DNA of 23,810 bases from Candidatus Bipolaricaulota bacterium (GCA_030612485.1 JAUWNS010000012.1:1-23810); one strand, 5' to 3'; counted from the stretch's first letter, positions 1 to 9,288 are shown. Numbers and translations are program-made. Notes: generated from the letters alone by a model not told the origin.

Positions 1-2
1 AC

Positions 3-2417
3 GCGAGTTCCTTGTTTGCCGGAGCGAGAGGAGAACTCTTCAAGCTGCAATTGCAGGCGCAGGCCTTGCAGGGGTTGATCCGGCAGGAGATCTATAGCCA
101 GCAGGCCAAATCGTTCAAGATCAAGGTTCCTTCCCAAGAGGTCGACGACGCGTTTGCGGAGCAGTATGATGGTCTCCTCTCCAGGAACAACATCACCGAA
201 GAGCAACTCGAAATTTACCTTCTCGGCCAAGGGAAGACCTTGGAAGGATTCAAGAAGGAGATGCGGGAGAGCATGGAGGTGCAGCTGCGGGATCAGACCC
301 TGCGCGAAGAGGTGATCGGGGATCTCCAGCCGACCGATGACGAGCTCGAAGCTTATCTCGAAAAGAACATCTCGGAGTACGATACCCCTGAAGAGGTTCG
401 CGCTTCGCACATCCTTGTCGACGATGAGGAAACGGCTAACGAGGTGCTCGACAAATTGAATAATGGCGCTGACTTCGCTGAGCTTGCTAGGGAGTACTCC
501 ACCTGCCCGAGTGCAGAGGAAGGGGGCGACCTGGATTGGTTCTCGCGCGGGAGGATGGTCCCTGAGTTTGAGGAGGCGGCCTTTGCCCTCCAGGTGGGGG
601 AGATGAGTGGGATCGTCAAGACCCAGTTTGGCTACCACATCATCAAGTTAACCGACCGAAAGGAGGCCCACACCCCGACGCTCGATGAGATCAAGGATCA
701 GGTCCGCGATGATTACAAGAAGGAACGAGGGGATGAGAAGTTCGACGACTGGTACGATGATACCTACGCGCAAACGCAGGTAGAGATCAACCTTCCGCTG
801 GTGAGCGCCTACATGGTGCAGCAGGAGGATATCGATCAGGGGCTGGCCCTGTTCGAGGGGGTGAAGGAGGCTGGGACCTCGGACGACTCCTACCTTCCTT
901 ACTACATCGGTCGTATCTACGAGTCGAAGATGACGAGCGTGCAGGAGAAGAAGAAGACCCTCGAGGATAAGGAAGAGCCGACCGATGAGGATACCGCACG
1001 GATCGACGAACTCACACAAGAGATCGATGATTACAAGGTAAGAGCGCTCGCGCTCTACCTGGAGGCGTTGGAGGATGTGGATACCGATGAGAACTTCTTG
1101 AATCGTATCCTCGCCCTCGATCCGGACAGCACTACCGCGATCTACCTCTACGGGAAGCTCCTCGCCGAGCGCGGGGATTACTTCGGTGCTGACATGCGTT
1201 TCAAGGAGGCGATCGGCAAGGATCCAACTTACGTTGCTGCCTACATCGCTTCTGGAGACATGGCGGTGAATAACGGGACCCTCAAGCACGCTGTTGAGCA
1301 GTACAAGGCGGCGCTTGATCTGCGTCCGGGAGATATCGGTGTGCTGAGCAAGCTCGCCTCGGTCTACCTCTCTCTCAAGGATCTCGATAACGCAGAGGAG
1401 ATCCTCTCCCAGATTGCGGAGAAGGATCCGGAGAACCTGAACTTGAAGCTCATTGTCGGCCAGGGAGACCTGGCCTACGAACGGTTGATCGTGGCGATCG
1501 ACGAGCGAGATCGATTAACTGCGAAGACCAATCGCACGGCCGATGAGGAGGCTCGCTTGAAGGAGCTGGAGGATTCGATCTCCTTCTACGAGGAGAGGGC
1601 GGTGGAGCGCTACACCAAGGCGATCGACCGTGGTGGGGCGATCGACCTCTATATCTCTCTCGGGAGAACCTACCTCGCCACTGGGGAGCTTGACGAAGCG
1701 AAAAAGAACTTCGACCATGTCATCCTCCGCTCTCCGTACAAGGCCGAGGCCTACGCTGGCTTGGCGGATGTTCTGCTTCAGATGGGGAATCGGGATGGGG
1801 CGATCGATAACTACAATATGGCCTTTGCCCGTACCTTCGACAACAGCCGCAAGCAGGAGTTGGGAGAGAAGCTGATCGAGCTTGTCCCCGACGATGTACA
1901 GACGCGGTTCAAGTTGGCGAGCGTATACGCGCAGCAGTACATCTGGAGTTCGGCGATCAAGCAGTACGCGGCGATCCTCGATCTTCAAGCTGATTCGCTC
2001 GAGGCCTACCGTGGGATCGCCGAGGCCTACAAGTGGAAGACCGAGTACGATACCGCGATCGAGTACCTTACCAGGGCTTTGCCTTACGCGACGACGGACG
2101 TGGACAAGATCGATCTCTATGAGAAGATCGTCGAGATCAATCAGATCCAGGTCGGGGCGGGAAATCCGTTGACGAAGCCCGGGCTCGATGCTTCCTTCGA
2201 ACTGGCGAAGCTCTACCTGGCGCAGGGGGAGGACGATAAGGCGAAGGAGAAGCTAGAGAAGATTGTCAGCGACGATCCGACCTATCGCTCTGAGGAAGTT
2301 ACAGACCTCCTTGTGCAAGCGGGCGGGGAGGTACCCTCACCGGAGGAACCAGAGGTTCAAACCTCGAGCGACACGGTGGAACCAGAAGCTCTGCCGACTG
2401 AAAGTGACGGGTCGTAG
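3..2417 (+). CDS. SurA/PpiC-like parvulin foldase with C-terminal TPR array (5' partial)
   Basis: The reading frame is already open at the left edge, so the true start and any signal peptide lie outside the window. The first ~110 residues are a helical SurA_N-like chaperone region. A parvulin peptidyl-prolyl isomerase domain follows at about residues 125-215, recognisable from ASHILV, the [10 protein letters not shown] block, GGDLDWF and the closing GYHIIKL. From about residue 270 to 770 the protein is a chain of roughly 34-residue TPR-type helical hairpins, several with A-Y/A-x-G-A patterns. The tail is acidic and Pro/Ser/Glu-rich. The family acts outside the cytoplasmic membrane on unfolded envelope proteins; a long TPR tail is unusual and suggests a scaffold or client-docking role (inference). 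Its 3' end overlaps the MazG-like gene by 14 bases. Confidence 0.85.
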   Translation, partial: ASSLFAGARGELFKLQLQAQALQGLIRQEIYSQQAKSFKIKVPSQEVDDAFAEQYDGLLSRNNITEEQLEIYLLGQGKTLEGFKKEMRESMEVQLRDQTLREEVIGDLQPTDDELEAYLEKNISEYDTPEEVRASHILVDDEETANEVLDKLNNGADFAELAREYSTCPSAEEGGDLDWFSRGRMVPEFEEAAFALQVGEMSGIVKTQFGYHIIKLTDRKEAHTPTLDEIKDQVRDDYKKERGDEKFDDWYDDTYAQTQVEINLPLVSAYMVQQEDIDQGLALFEGVKEAGTSDDSYLPYYIGRIYESKMTSVQEKKKTLEDKEEPTDEDTARIDELTQEIDDYKVRALALYLEALEDVDTDENFLNRILALDPDSTTAIYLYGKLLAERGDYFGADMRFKEAIGKDPTYVAAYIASGDMAVNNGTLKHAVEQYKAALDLRPGDIGVLSKLASVYLSLKDLDNAEEILSQIAEKDPENLNLKLIVGQGDLAYERLIVAIDERDRLTAKTNRTADEEARLKELEDSISFYEERAVERYTKAIDRGGAIDLYISLGRTYLATGELDEAKKNFDHVILRSPYKAEAYAGLADVLLQMGNRDGAIDNYNMAFARTFDNSRKQELGEKLIELVPDDVQTRFKLASVYAQQYIWSSAIKQYAAILDLQADSLEAYRGIAEAYKWKTEYDTAIEYLTRALPYATTDVDKIDLYEKIVEINQIQVGAGNPLTKPGLDASFELAKLYLAQGEDDKAKEKLEKIVSDDPTYRSEEVTDLLVQAGGEVPSPEEPEVQTSSDTVEPEALPTESDGS

Positions 2418-3003
2418 ATCGTTCGGCGACCTTGTCGCGTTGATCGTGCGGCTGCGCGCAGAGGATGGTTGCCCCTGGGATCGGGCTCAGGACCACCGTT
2501 CTCTGCGGCCGTACGTGTTGGAGGAGGCGCATGAGGTCATCGCGGCGATCGATGCGGAAGACCCTTCCGCCCTCGCCGATGAATTAGGCGACCTACTCCT
2601 CCAGGTTCTCCTGCATAGCCAGATTGCTTCTGAGGCGGGAACGTTCTCGCTCGGTGATGTGATCGATCTCCTGGCGCGCAAGCTTATCCGCCGTCACCCG
2701 CACGTCTTTGCCGACGCTCCTAAGGATCTCGATTCGATCAACCACACCTGGGAGGCGGTGAAGGAGGAAGAGGGGGGGACAAAGCAATCCCTCCCAGCTA
2801 TCCTGACTGCGAGGAAGTTCGTCTCCCGCCTCGATAATGTAACCGTAATCGAAGAGGGCTCGTACCCCACAGATGAGGTCGCTGCAGGGGGGCGAATCCT
2901 CGCGGCGATCGCCTCGGCGTGGAAGGACGGGTTCGATCCGGAGATAGCTCTCCTGAAGGCGATTGCTCACCTGGCGCGAGTTGCAGAGGGTGAGGTCATC
3001 TGA
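2404..3003 (+). CDS. mazG: MazG-like nucleoside triphosphate pyrophosphohydrolase
   Basis: Typical MazG core: GCPWD close to the N terminus, then [13 protein letters not shown] with the metal-binding EExxE-type acidic helix, and [14 protein letters not shown] with the second metal-binding acidic pair (ExxD). The family hydrolyses NTPs or dNTPs to NMP plus pyrophosphate and is used as a house-cleaning enzyme. The frame is open further upstream, but MazG proteins begin just before the GCPWD motif, so I choose the GTG at 2404. This overlaps the preceding gene by 14 bases and has no strong ribosome binding site, which fits translational coupling. At 199 residues it is shorter than the two-domain E. 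coli protein (263). The stop overlaps the next ATG as TGATG. Confidence 0.85.
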   Translation: MTGRRSFGDLVALIVRLRAEDGCPWDRAQDHRSLRPYVLEEAHEVIAAIDAEDPSALADELGDLLLQVLLHSQIASEAGTFSLGDVIDLLARKLIRRHPHVFADAPKDLDSINHTWEAVKEEEGGTKQSLPAILTARKFVSRLDNVTVIEEGSYPTDEVAAGGRILAAIASAWKDGFDPEIALLKAIAHLARVAEGEVI

Positions 3004-3260
3004 TGCGCGACGCGACCGTATACTGGATCAACACCACTGAATCGGAGGTACACTTCCTCGACGCGATCGTTAGTGCATACGACGGCCTGGCGAACGTACG
3101 TCGTGACTACCGCCTGCGTGATGGGAAGATCTACTTCAAGGTCTACGTTGCCCCAGGTATGGAGGATGAATTCGAGGAAGTGATGGGGCGTTTGCGCCGG
3201 GTTGCGGAGATAGGCGCCTTCTTTCGCGGGGAGGACGATGAGTCTTCTCAAGCCGCGTGA
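3003..3260 (+). CDS. small DUF4911-like protein, function unknown
   Basis: An 85-residue acidic protein whose ATG overlaps the stop of the MazG-like gene by one base and whose 3' end overlaps the next gene by 23 bases, so it is almost certainly translated as part of this operon. The pattern (an ExxFLDAI helix, a short GLANVR turn, a beta strand ending in a Val-Ala-Pro-Gly turn, then an EEVMGRLRRV helix) resembles the DUF4911 family of one-domain alpha/beta proteins. No catalytic residues stand out and there is no membrane segment. The family name is a recollection of the pattern, not a search result. Confidence 0.6.
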   Translation: MRDATVYWINTTESEVHFLDAIVSAYDGLANVRRDYRLRDGKIYFKVYVAPGMEDEFEEVMGRLRRVAEIGAFFRGEDDESSQAA

Positions 3261-3657
3261 ACGGGTCGGTTCGATCTTTGATGTTGATTACGATCGACTA
3301 TATCGGGAGGGAAAACGAGGTATCCTCTTCGATCTGGACAACACGCTCGGTGGTAGGCGTCCGGCACAGCTTGCTCCTGAGGTGATATTGCTCCTCGATG
3401 AGCTTACGAAAATGGAATTTCGTGTTGGAATCCTCACCAACCGGCGCTGGGGGACTGGTGATCCGGTGATTGTAGAACTGGGGCGCAAGTACCCGCTGCG
3501 CGTTCGGGCGGGAAAGCCGAGAAAGGGCGGGTTTAAGGAGATCCTTTCTCAACTCGAAATTCCCTACGAGCGTGCAGTGATGATCGGCGATCGCCTGTTC
3601 ACCGATGTTTTCGGAGCCAACCGCCTTGGGATCTACTCCATTCGTATCCATCGCTAG
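3238..3657 (+). CDS. yqeG: YqeG-like HAD superfamily phosphatase
   Basis: A 139-residue HAD fold with all core motifs. Motif I is FDLDNT (nucleophile Asp32, acid/base Asp34), motif II is TNR at 67-69, motif III is the lysine of GKPRKGG at 92-98, and motif IV is IGDRLFTD at 116-123. This short cap-less layout with the opening KPxxxVxSIFDVD-type segment is typical of YqeG, a HAD-IIIA phosphatase that in Bacillus neighbours the ribosome-assembly GTPase YqeH. The substrate is unknown. It overlaps the preceding gene by 23 bases and closes the first operon; about 90 bases then separate it from the leader ORF of the argF operon. Confidence 0.82.
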   Translation: MSLLKPRERVGSIFDVDYDRLYREGKRGILFDLDNTLGGRRPAQLAPEVILLLDELTKMEFRVGILTNRRWGTGDPVIVELGRKYPLRVRAGKPRKGGFKEILSQLEIPYERAVMIGDRLFTDVFGANRLGIYSIRIHR

Positions 3658-3694
3658 TCAGCAGTGCAGCAGGCCCGCAGCTGTATCCTTGATC

Positions 3695-3723
3695 TTGGCT
3701 GCCAATCTCCGATCGGCTATCAT
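3695..3723 (+). promoter_or_regulatory. probable sigma70-type promoter of the argF-cit operon
   Basis: A TTGGCT -35 and a TATCAT -10 are separated by exactly 17 bases, about 27 bases before the leader ORF. It lies in the only real gap in the left block. No ArgR box was recognised near it. Confidence 0.45.
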
Positions 3724-3749
3724 TCGCCTTGCTGTTTAAGGAGGGGAGA

Positions 3750-3842
3750 ATGCTCATCATGAAACGTGTTTGTTTGGACGAAGCTCTCTACCCGGCCTTT
3801 TCTTTAAACAAATCACGCGATACAGGAGGCAGCAACAGATGA
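3750..3842 (+). CDS. possible 30-aa leader peptide before argF
   Basis: A short ORF begins with ATG 5 bases after a strong AAGGAGGGG ribosome binding site and ends in a TGA that overlaps the argF ATG (ATGA). The predicted peptide starts MLIMKRVCLDEALYP and contains three arginines, including the last residue. Perfect placement of the ribosome site and the stop-start overlap suggest that it is translated and coupled to argF. It may be a leader peptide or simply a coupling device; no alternative terminator/antiterminator pair was identified. No homology is recognised. Confidence 0.45.
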   Translation: MLIMKRVCLDEALYPAFSLNKSRDTGGSNR

Positions 3843-4750
3843 ACGCAAAGGACCTTGTCGCCCTTTCCTATCTTACCACCGAGGAGATCTATGAGATTCT
3901 GGAGACGGCACGCAACCTGAAGCTCGAACTGCGTGCTGGGGTCACGCATAACATGCTCGCTGGGAGGACACTGGCGATGATCTTCCAGAAGCCGTCCCTG
4001 CGGACGCGCGTCTCCTTCGAGAATGGGATGAATCAACTTGGGGGGAACGCGATCTACCTGGGACCGGATGATATCAAGCTCGGAAAGAGGGAGACGACCG
4101 AGGATATCGCGATCGTCCTCTCGGGGTATGTGGATGGAATCATGGCAAGAGTGTTCGAGCACCGTACGATCCTCGATCTGGCAAAGCACGCATCTGTCCC
4201 TGTGATCAATGCGTTGTGCGATCGTTACCATCCGTGCCAGATCCTTGGTGACCTGTTGACAATCATGGAGAAGAAACGCGAGCTTGCCGGGTTGACCCTC
4301 GCCTTTATCGGCGATGGGAACAACGTGGCCCACTCCCTGATCAACGGGTGCACCAAGGTAGGGATGAATTTCCGCATCGCCTGTCCTAAAGGGTATAAAC
4401 CAAAGGAGACGATCGTGCGTGCGGCGCGGGATGCAGGTGGGTCGATCGATGTTATGCATGATCCAAAGGAGGCGGCACAGGGCGCGGATATCCTCTACAC
4501 CGACGTGTGGGCGAGCATGGGGGAGGAGGCGCAAGCTGCCGAGAAGAGACACGCTTTCTCCGGGTTCACCGTGGACGAAATGCTCCTCGAACTAGCCAAT
4601 CCCGAGGCACTCGTGATGCACTGCCTCCCAGCGCACTACGACGAGGAGATCACCTACGGGGCCTCCCGCAGCGTGGGGAGCGCAATCTTCGACCAGGCGG
4701 AGAACAGGATGCACGCGCAGAAAGCGGTCTTAGCCCTCCTGATGGCATAA
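3839..4750 (+). CDS. argF: ornithine carbamoyltransferase
   Basis: Transfers the carbamoyl group of carbamoyl phosphate to ornithine giving citrulline, in arginine synthesis or, run backwards, in arginine/citrulline catabolism. Carbamoyl-phosphate-binding SLRTR is at 53-57, HPCQ at 131-134, the ornithine-binding DVWASMG loop near 222, and the catalytic Cys of HCLP at 261-264. Length 303 is normal. The ATG at 3839 has AGGAGG 9 bases upstream; the longer in-frame extension overlaps the leader ORF and is rejected. The citrate-lyase fusion gene starts 8 bases after the stop, so argF is the first enzyme gene of that operon. An anaplerotic or energy-yielding catabolic role is possible but cannot be decided from sequence. 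Confidence 0.93.
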   Translation: MNAKDLVALSYLTTEEIYEILETARNLKLELRAGVTHNMLAGRTLAMIFQKPSLRTRVSFENGMNQLGGNAIYLGPDDIKLGKRETTEDIAIVLSGYVDGIMARVFEHRTILDLAKHASVPVINALCDRYHPCQILGDLLTIMEKKRELAGLTLAFIGDGNNVAHSLINGCTKVGMNFRIACPKGYKPKETIVRAARDAGGSIDVMHDPKEAAQGADILYTDVWASMGEEAQAAEKRHAFSGFTVDEMLLELANPEALVMHCLPAHYDEEITYGASRSVGSAIFDQAENRMHAQKAVLALLMA

Positions 4751-4758
4751 GGAGAATT

Positions 4759-5925
4759 ATGAGCGCACAACAGGTAACGATCGGCTCAGAGAACAAGGGG
4801 GATTGTCTTCTTACGGTGGCTCCATCTGCATCGCTTAAGATCGAGATCGAGGCGGGGAATGCGAGGCTCGTGGAGCGCGGCATTCGTGTCGTCATCAAAG
4901 CGACCGCGGAAACAATGGGGATCACCACGGCGAAGGTCACGGTGATGGATAGAGGTGCGCTCGACTACGTCCTTTCCGCGCGGATGGAGGCGGCGCTGCA
5001 GACGGCCTTTCCAGAGGTCGCCTCCCCGATACGGCGGACAGTTGAGCGCGCCGCGACCGCGCGAGATCGCCTGCGCCGAAGCCGACTCTACGCGCCAGGG
5101 AACAACCCGCGTCTCCTCGCGGGGATCGATCTCCACGACGCGGATTGCATCCTCCTTGACCTGGAGGATTCGGTCCCGTTGCAAGAGAAGAGTGCAGCGC
5201 GGATCCTGGTGAAACACCTGTTGATGACGCTCGACCTTCCCGAGGCGTGGGTGCGGATCAACCCTCTCTCCTCGTACGGTGCGGACGACCTCGATGAGAT
5301 CGTGTTTGGACGACCGCACGGGATCTGTCTTCCTAAGGCAGAGTCGGCCGCCGATGTTGAGGCCCTCTCGCAAACCCTCTCTGAGAAGGAACGCGAACTC
5401 GGGATCCCGATTGGAACGACCTATATCATGCCGATCATCGAGACGGCAAAAGGGATCCTCCACGCCGAAGAGATCTGCACCGCGGACGAACGTGTGGTCG
5501 TAGTCTCCTTCGGAGCCGAGGACTTCACACGCGATATGGGTGCCAGGAGGACGCACGACAGCCTCCTCTTTGCGCGGTCGATGATCGTCGCAGCGGCGAA
5601 ATCAGCAAGGGTCCAGGCTTCGGACACGATCTATGCCGACATCGCGGACGAAACAGGGTTGATCACCGAGACGAAGCTTGCGCGCGACATTGGCTTCGAC
5701 GGGAAGGGAGCGATCAACCCGCGGCAGATTAAGCCGATCCACACGGTTTTCTCCCCGAGTGAGGCGGAGATTGAGGAGGCAACGAAGGTTGTTGCTGCGG
5801 CAGAAGAGGCGGAGAGGGAGGGAATGGGTGCCGTGGCGCTCGGAGGTAAGATGATTGATCGTCCCGTCCTCGAGAGGGCCCGCCGCATATTGCGCCTCGC
5901 CCGGCTGGCTGAGGAGGGGAGATGA
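4759..5925 (+). CDS. citDE: citrate lyase acyl-carrier (CitD) - beta subunit (CitE) fusion
   Basis: A single 388-residue protein. Residues 1 to about 95 are a CitD-type acyl carrier domain ending in the characteristic DRGALDYVLSAR (64-75). From about residue 107 on it is CitE, a TIM-barrel lyase with LYAPGNN, DLEDSVP (134-140), RIN (166-168), CLPKAES, PIIETAKG and FGAEDF. CitE cleaves the carrier-bound acyl thioester into acetyl-carrier and an oxoacid. Start ATG 4759 has AAGGAG a few bases upstream. CitD and CitE are normally separate genes. In CitD the prosthetic 2'-(5''-phosphoribosyl)-3'-dephospho-CoA sits on Ser in a GTLESGD-like motif; here the gapless match reads GSENKGD, putting Lys13 at that place with Ser10 three residues earlier. 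The stop overlaps citF by 4 bases (ATGA). A citramalate lyase is an alternative. Confidence 0.88.
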   Translation: MSAQQVTIGSENKGDCLLTVAPSASLKIEIEAGNARLVERGIRVVIKATAETMGITTAKVTVMDRGALDYVLSARMEAALQTAFPEVASPIRRTVERAATARDRLRRSRLYAPGNNPRLLAGIDLHDADCILLDLEDSVPLQEKSAARILVKHLLMTLDLPEAWVRINPLSSYGADDLDEIVFGRPHGICLPKAESAADVEALSQTLSEKERELGIPIGTTYIMPIIETAKGILHAEEICTADERVVVVSFGAEDFTRDMGARRTHDSLLFARSMIVAAAKSARVQASDTIYADIADETGLITETKLARDIGFDGKGAINPRQIKPIHTVFSPSEAEIEEATKVVAAAEEAEREGMGAVALGGKMIDRPVLERARRILRLARLAEEGR

Positions 5926-7466
5926 AGAACGCACTTGGTCGCGAGATACCAAAGCAGATCGACGGCCGCGCGCTACATCCGTTCCAGGGAGCGTTCGGGA
6001 CAGAACCATCCGGGAGGAAGGTAGCCCGCCCGCATAAGTTCATCGGGCTGAACGAGAACAAGGTCCTTCACTCGATCGAAGAAGCGATCGAGGCGGCCGG
6101 CCTCAAGAGTGGAATGACGATCTCATTCCATCACTCCTTCCGCGACGGCGACCGGCTGGTGAACATGGTTGTCGATGCCTGCGCGCACATGGGGCTGAAG
6201 GACCTACGACTATTCCCCACGGCCCTCTTCTCGGTGCACGCGCCGTTGATCGAGCACATCGAGAAGGGCGTTGTGACTAGGATCGAGGGCTCGATGAACG
6301 GGCCGATCGGTGCGTTCGTATCGCAGGGAGGTAAGCTTGCAGCCCCGGCGGTCCTCCGTTCACACGGAGCCCGCTGGCGCGCGGTCGAGGCAGGGGACGT
6401 CAAGATAGATGTCGCGTTCATCGCCGCCGCGCAGGCCGACCCGTACGGGAATGCAACCGGGATCAGCGGGAAGACCCCGTGCGGCCCGATCACCTTCTCC
6501 ACCGTCGATGCGATATACGCTGAAAAGACAGTCGTGGTGACTAACGACCTCGCTCCCTATCCGGTTTATCCGTTCGAGATTCAGCAGGGATGGACTGACT
6601 ATGTGGTCGTGGTCGATGAGATCGGCGACCAGGCGAGCATAGCCTCGGGGACGCTTAAGATCACCCGTTCCCCCACGCGTCTTCGCATCGCTAAACTCGC
6701 CGCCGCTGCGGTGGTGGCCTCTGGGTACCTCGTGGATGGATTCAACTTCCAGGGAGGGGCCGGTGGGATCTCACTCGCCGCGACGAAATTTGTGGGTGAG
6801 GAGATGGAGAAGGCGGGAATTATCGGGGGATTCGCCATGGGCGGCGGGACGAAGCTCATTGTCGATATGCTGCATAAGGGAACTGTACGGACGATCCTCG
6901 ATGGTCAGGCGTTCGATCTTGATGCGATCGCGTCCCTGCGAGAGGATTCGAACCATGTGCTTATGGATCCCGGGCACTACGCGAACTACGATTCCCGTGG
7001 CTGCGCTACCTACATGCTCGACGCGGCATTCCTCGGGGCGACCGAGGTGGATCTCGACTTTAACGTCAACGTCAACACCCATTCCGATGGGCAGCTCCTG
7101 CACGGGATCGGGGGGCACCAGGACGTTGCGTCCGGGGCGAAGATGACTGTGATTACGATCCCTTCACTCCGCGGGAGGCTACCGGTGATCGTTGAGCGGG
7201 TGACTACGGTGACGACCCCGGGCGAGGTGGTCGATGTCGTCGTGACCGAACGGGGGATTGCGGTCAACCCGAGGCGAGAAGACTTAAAGGAACGCTTTCT
7301 TGCAGCCGGTCTTCCGGTGCGGGAGATCACGGAGATCAAGACCGAGGCGGATCGTCTTACGCAGCCTCCGTGTAGGCCGATATTTGGAGATGAGGTGGTC
7401 GCCATCATCGAATGGCGTGACGGAACGGTTATCGATGCTGTAAGGAGGGTTGTCGGATGGGAGTGA
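5922..7466 (+). CDS. citF: citrate lyase alpha subunit (citrate CoA-transferase)
   Basis: A 514-residue CitF. It exchanges the acetyl group on the acyl carrier for the citryl group, so that CitE can cleave it. Full family length is present, opening with NALGREIPKQIDG, then a PFQGAF stretch, a SFHHSFRDGD block, GGAGGISLA, the GGGTK segment and a long THSDGQLLHGIGGHQD region near the C-terminal third. It is cytoplasmic and forms a complex with CitD and CitE. The ATG overlaps the fusion gene's stop by 4 bases; the 3' end overlaps the HD-domain gene by 10 bases, so the stoichiometry is probably set by coupling. Confidence 0.93.
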   Translation: MKNALGREIPKQIDGRALHPFQGAFGTEPSGRKVARPHKFIGLNENKVLHSIEEAIEAAGLKSGMTISFHHSFRDGDRLVNMVVDACAHMGLKDLRLFPTALFSVHAPLIEHIEKGVVTRIEGSMNGPIGAFVSQGGKLAAPAVLRSHGARWRAVEAGDVKIDVAFIAAAQADPYGNATGISGKTPCGPITFSTVDAIYAEKTVVVTNDLAPYPVYPFEIQQGWTDYVVVVDEIGDQASIASGTLKITRSPTRLRIAKLAAAAVVASGYLVDGFNFQGGAGGISLAATKFVGEEMEKAGIIGGFAMGGGTKLIVDMLHKGTVRTILDGQAFDLDAIASLREDSNHVLMDPGHYANYDSRGCATYMLDAAFLGATEVDLDFNVNVNTHSDGQLLHGIGGHQDVASGAKMTVITIPSLRGRLPVIVERVTTVTTPGEVVDVVVTERGIAVNPRREDLKERFLAAGLPVREITEIKTEADRLTQPPCRPIFGDEVVAIIEWRDGTVIDAVRRVVGWE

Positions 7467-8011
7467 GAGAAGAGCTGTTGGTGATCCTGCCGGAGATCGA
7501 TCTATTCAAGGATGTGGGGTTGCGCGAGAAGGTCCTCGCCACCTGGGAGGAGGCCCTCGCCCGAGGAGGCTGGAAGCCAAAGGATATCGAACGGATGCCG
7601 TTCACCCTGGCGAAGAAGGTGAATATCAATTTCGCGCAGCACGTGCGGAGCGTGACTAAGATCTGCCTCGCTGTCGCAGAGACGTTCGATAAGATCTATG
7701 AAGGGAAACTCGCGCTCGATCACGATACCCTGCTTGCCGGGGCGTTGTTGCATGACGTGGGGAAGCTCCTCGAGATGGAGGAAGAAGACGGTGTTTTCCG
7801 CAAGAGCGCGGATGGAAAGCTCGTACGACATCCGTTCTCCGGTGTTGCCCTCGCTGATGCTAAAGGACTCCCTGCAAAGGTCCTCCACATAATTGGGACC
7901 CATTCCAAAGAAGGCGATCCGTACAAGCGCACGCCGGAGGCGATCATCCTCCACTACGCCGATTTCATGAACTTCGATCCGATCGAGGAGATACGTCTCC
8001 CAAGGGGGTGA
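7457..8011 (+). CDS. HD-domain metal-dependent phosphohydrolase, role in the operon unknown
   Basis: A 184-residue HD-superfamily protein. Metal ligands are visible as His62, the His99-Asp100 doublet in LLHDVGKLL, His125, His149 and Asp169. It is preceded by AGGAGGG 7-8 bases before the ATG, overlaps citF by 10 bases and ends against the next gene as TGATG. The family hydrolyses phosphate esters of nucleotides and related compounds. Its place between the lyase and hydro-lyase genes suggests a job in this pathway, for example processing a dephospho-CoA-type cofactor precursor or removing a by-product, but that is only inference. No citC, citX or citG is seen in the window. Confidence 0.8.
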   Translation: MGVREELLVILPEIDLFKDVGLREKVLATWEEALARGGWKPKDIERMPFTLAKKVNINFAQHVRSVTKICLAVAETFDKIYEGKLALDHDTLLAGALLHDVGKLLEMEEEDGVFRKSADGKLVRHPFSGVALADAKGLPAKVLHIIGTHSKEGDPYKRTPEAIILHYADFMNFDPIEEIRLPRG

Positions 8012-9288
8012 TGGAAATGGGAATGACGTTTGCTCAGAAGATTCTGGCTCGAAAGGCGGGACTCGATCATGTAGAGGTCGGACAGATCGTGGAGATCGAA
8101 CCCGACTACTGTCTCTCGCACGATAATACAGCCGCTATCGCAAAGACGTTCAAGAAGATCGGGGTCGAGCGGGTGAAGTATCCCGAGAGGTTCGTGATCG
8201 TCCTTGACCACACCGTCCCTGCCTCGACCGAGAAGTACGCGTTGGGGCACAAGGAGATACGCGAATTTGTTGCAGCTCAGGGGATCCCGAACTTCTACGA
8301 TGCCGGGGTGGGGATCTGCCACCAGGTCCTGCCGGAGAAGGGGTTTGCCCTTCCCGGCAAACTGATCTTAGGATCGGACTCTCATACCACTACTTATGGG
8401 GCGTTCGGTGCCTTCTCCGCTGGTATCGGCCGCTCGGAGATGGCCGTCCTCTACGCAACCGGGAAGATCTGGTTGAAGACCCCAGCGAGCTTCAAGATCG
8501 TCGTCTCCGGGCAGTTAGAAGGACCAGCGACCTCCAAGGATCTGATCCTGAAGATCATCGGCGAGATTGGTGCTGACGGGGCGCTCTACCGCTCGATTGA
8601 GTTCGTCGGTGAGGCGATAGAAGAGATGAGCCTTGCCTCGCGTATGGTCCTGTCCAACATGGCGGTCGAGTGCGGGGCGAAGAACGGGTACATCGCTCCC
8701 GACGAGAAGACGCTCTCGTTCCTGGAAGACCGTGCCGCTGCCGAGTACACACCGGTCTTCCCCGATCCAGACGCCAAGTACGAGAGGATGATCGAGTTCG
8801 ACGCCTCGACCCTCACCCCGCAGGTCGCCTGCCCTCACACGGTCGACAACGTTGTCCCGGTCGAGGAGGTCGAAGGGACGAAGATTCATCAAGCGCTCCT
8901 CGGCACATGCACCAACGGCCGGCTCGAGGACTTGCGATTGGCGGCGAGGATCATCGCTGGAAAGAAGATCGCCAAGGGCATACGCATGCTCGTCCTTCCC
9001 GCCTCCCAGGAAGTATTATTGCAGGCCCTCTCCGAAGGCTTGATCGACACGTTTGTTCAGGCGGGAGCGATGGTCCTCAATCCCGGCTGTGGCCCGTGCC
9101 TCGGCGCGCATCAGGGAGTGCTCGCCCCGGGTGAGGTTTGCCTGTCGACGGCGAACCGTAACTTTAAGGGGCGGATGGGATCGCGGGATGCGGAGATCTA
9201 CCTTGCCTCGCCAGCGACCGTCGCCGTGTCGGCGATCACCGGCGCGATCATCGATCCGCGCAAAGTGTTCCAAGGAGGTGCGAAATGA
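8011..9288 (+). CDS. LeuC/homoaconitase-type hydro-lyase, large subunit
   Basis: A large subunit of the aconitase superfamily, two-subunit type, about 425 residues. The three 4Fe-4S ligands are clear: Cys in LGTCTNGR (about 300) and the CxxC of NPGCGPC (about 360 and 363). GSDSHTTTYGAFG, the substrate-loop signature, is also present. Candidate starts are ATG 8011 (TGATG overlap with the HD gene), 8017 and 8023; an AAGGGGG site favours 8017, so the N terminus is uncertain by a few residues. The family includes isopropylmalate isomerase, homoaconitase, mesaconase-like and dimethylmalate dehydratases. No other leu genes are nearby, so citrate/isocitrate or citramalate/mesaconate are real alternatives to isopropylmalate. 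It overlaps the small-subunit gene by 4 bases. Confidence 0.88.
   Translation: MEMGMTFAQKILARKAGLDHVEVGQIVEIEPDYCLSHDNTAAIAKTFKKIGVERVKYPERFVIVLDHTVPASTEKYALGHKEIREFVAAQGIPNFYDAGVGICHQVLPEKGFALPGKLILGSDSHTTTYGAFGAFSAGIGRSEMAVLYATGKIWLKTPASFKIVVSGQLEGPATSKDLILKIIGEIGADGALYRSIEFVGEAIEEMSLASRMVLSNMAVECGAKNGYIAPDEKTLSFLEDRAAAEYTPVFPDPDAKYERMIEFDASTLTPQVACPHTVDNVVPVEEVEGTKIHQALLGTCTNGRLEDLRLAARIIAGKKIAKGIRMLVLPASQEVLLQALSEGLIDTFVQAGAMVLNPGCGPCLGAHQGVLAPGEVCLSTANRNFKGRMGSRDAEIYLASPATVAVSAITGAIIDPRKVFQGGAK

Noticed and set aside
2263..2403. N-terminal extension of the MazG-like gene
   Set aside because: It is the +1 frame of the TPR protein's tail, Arg-rich and unlike MazG; the domain begins after 2404.
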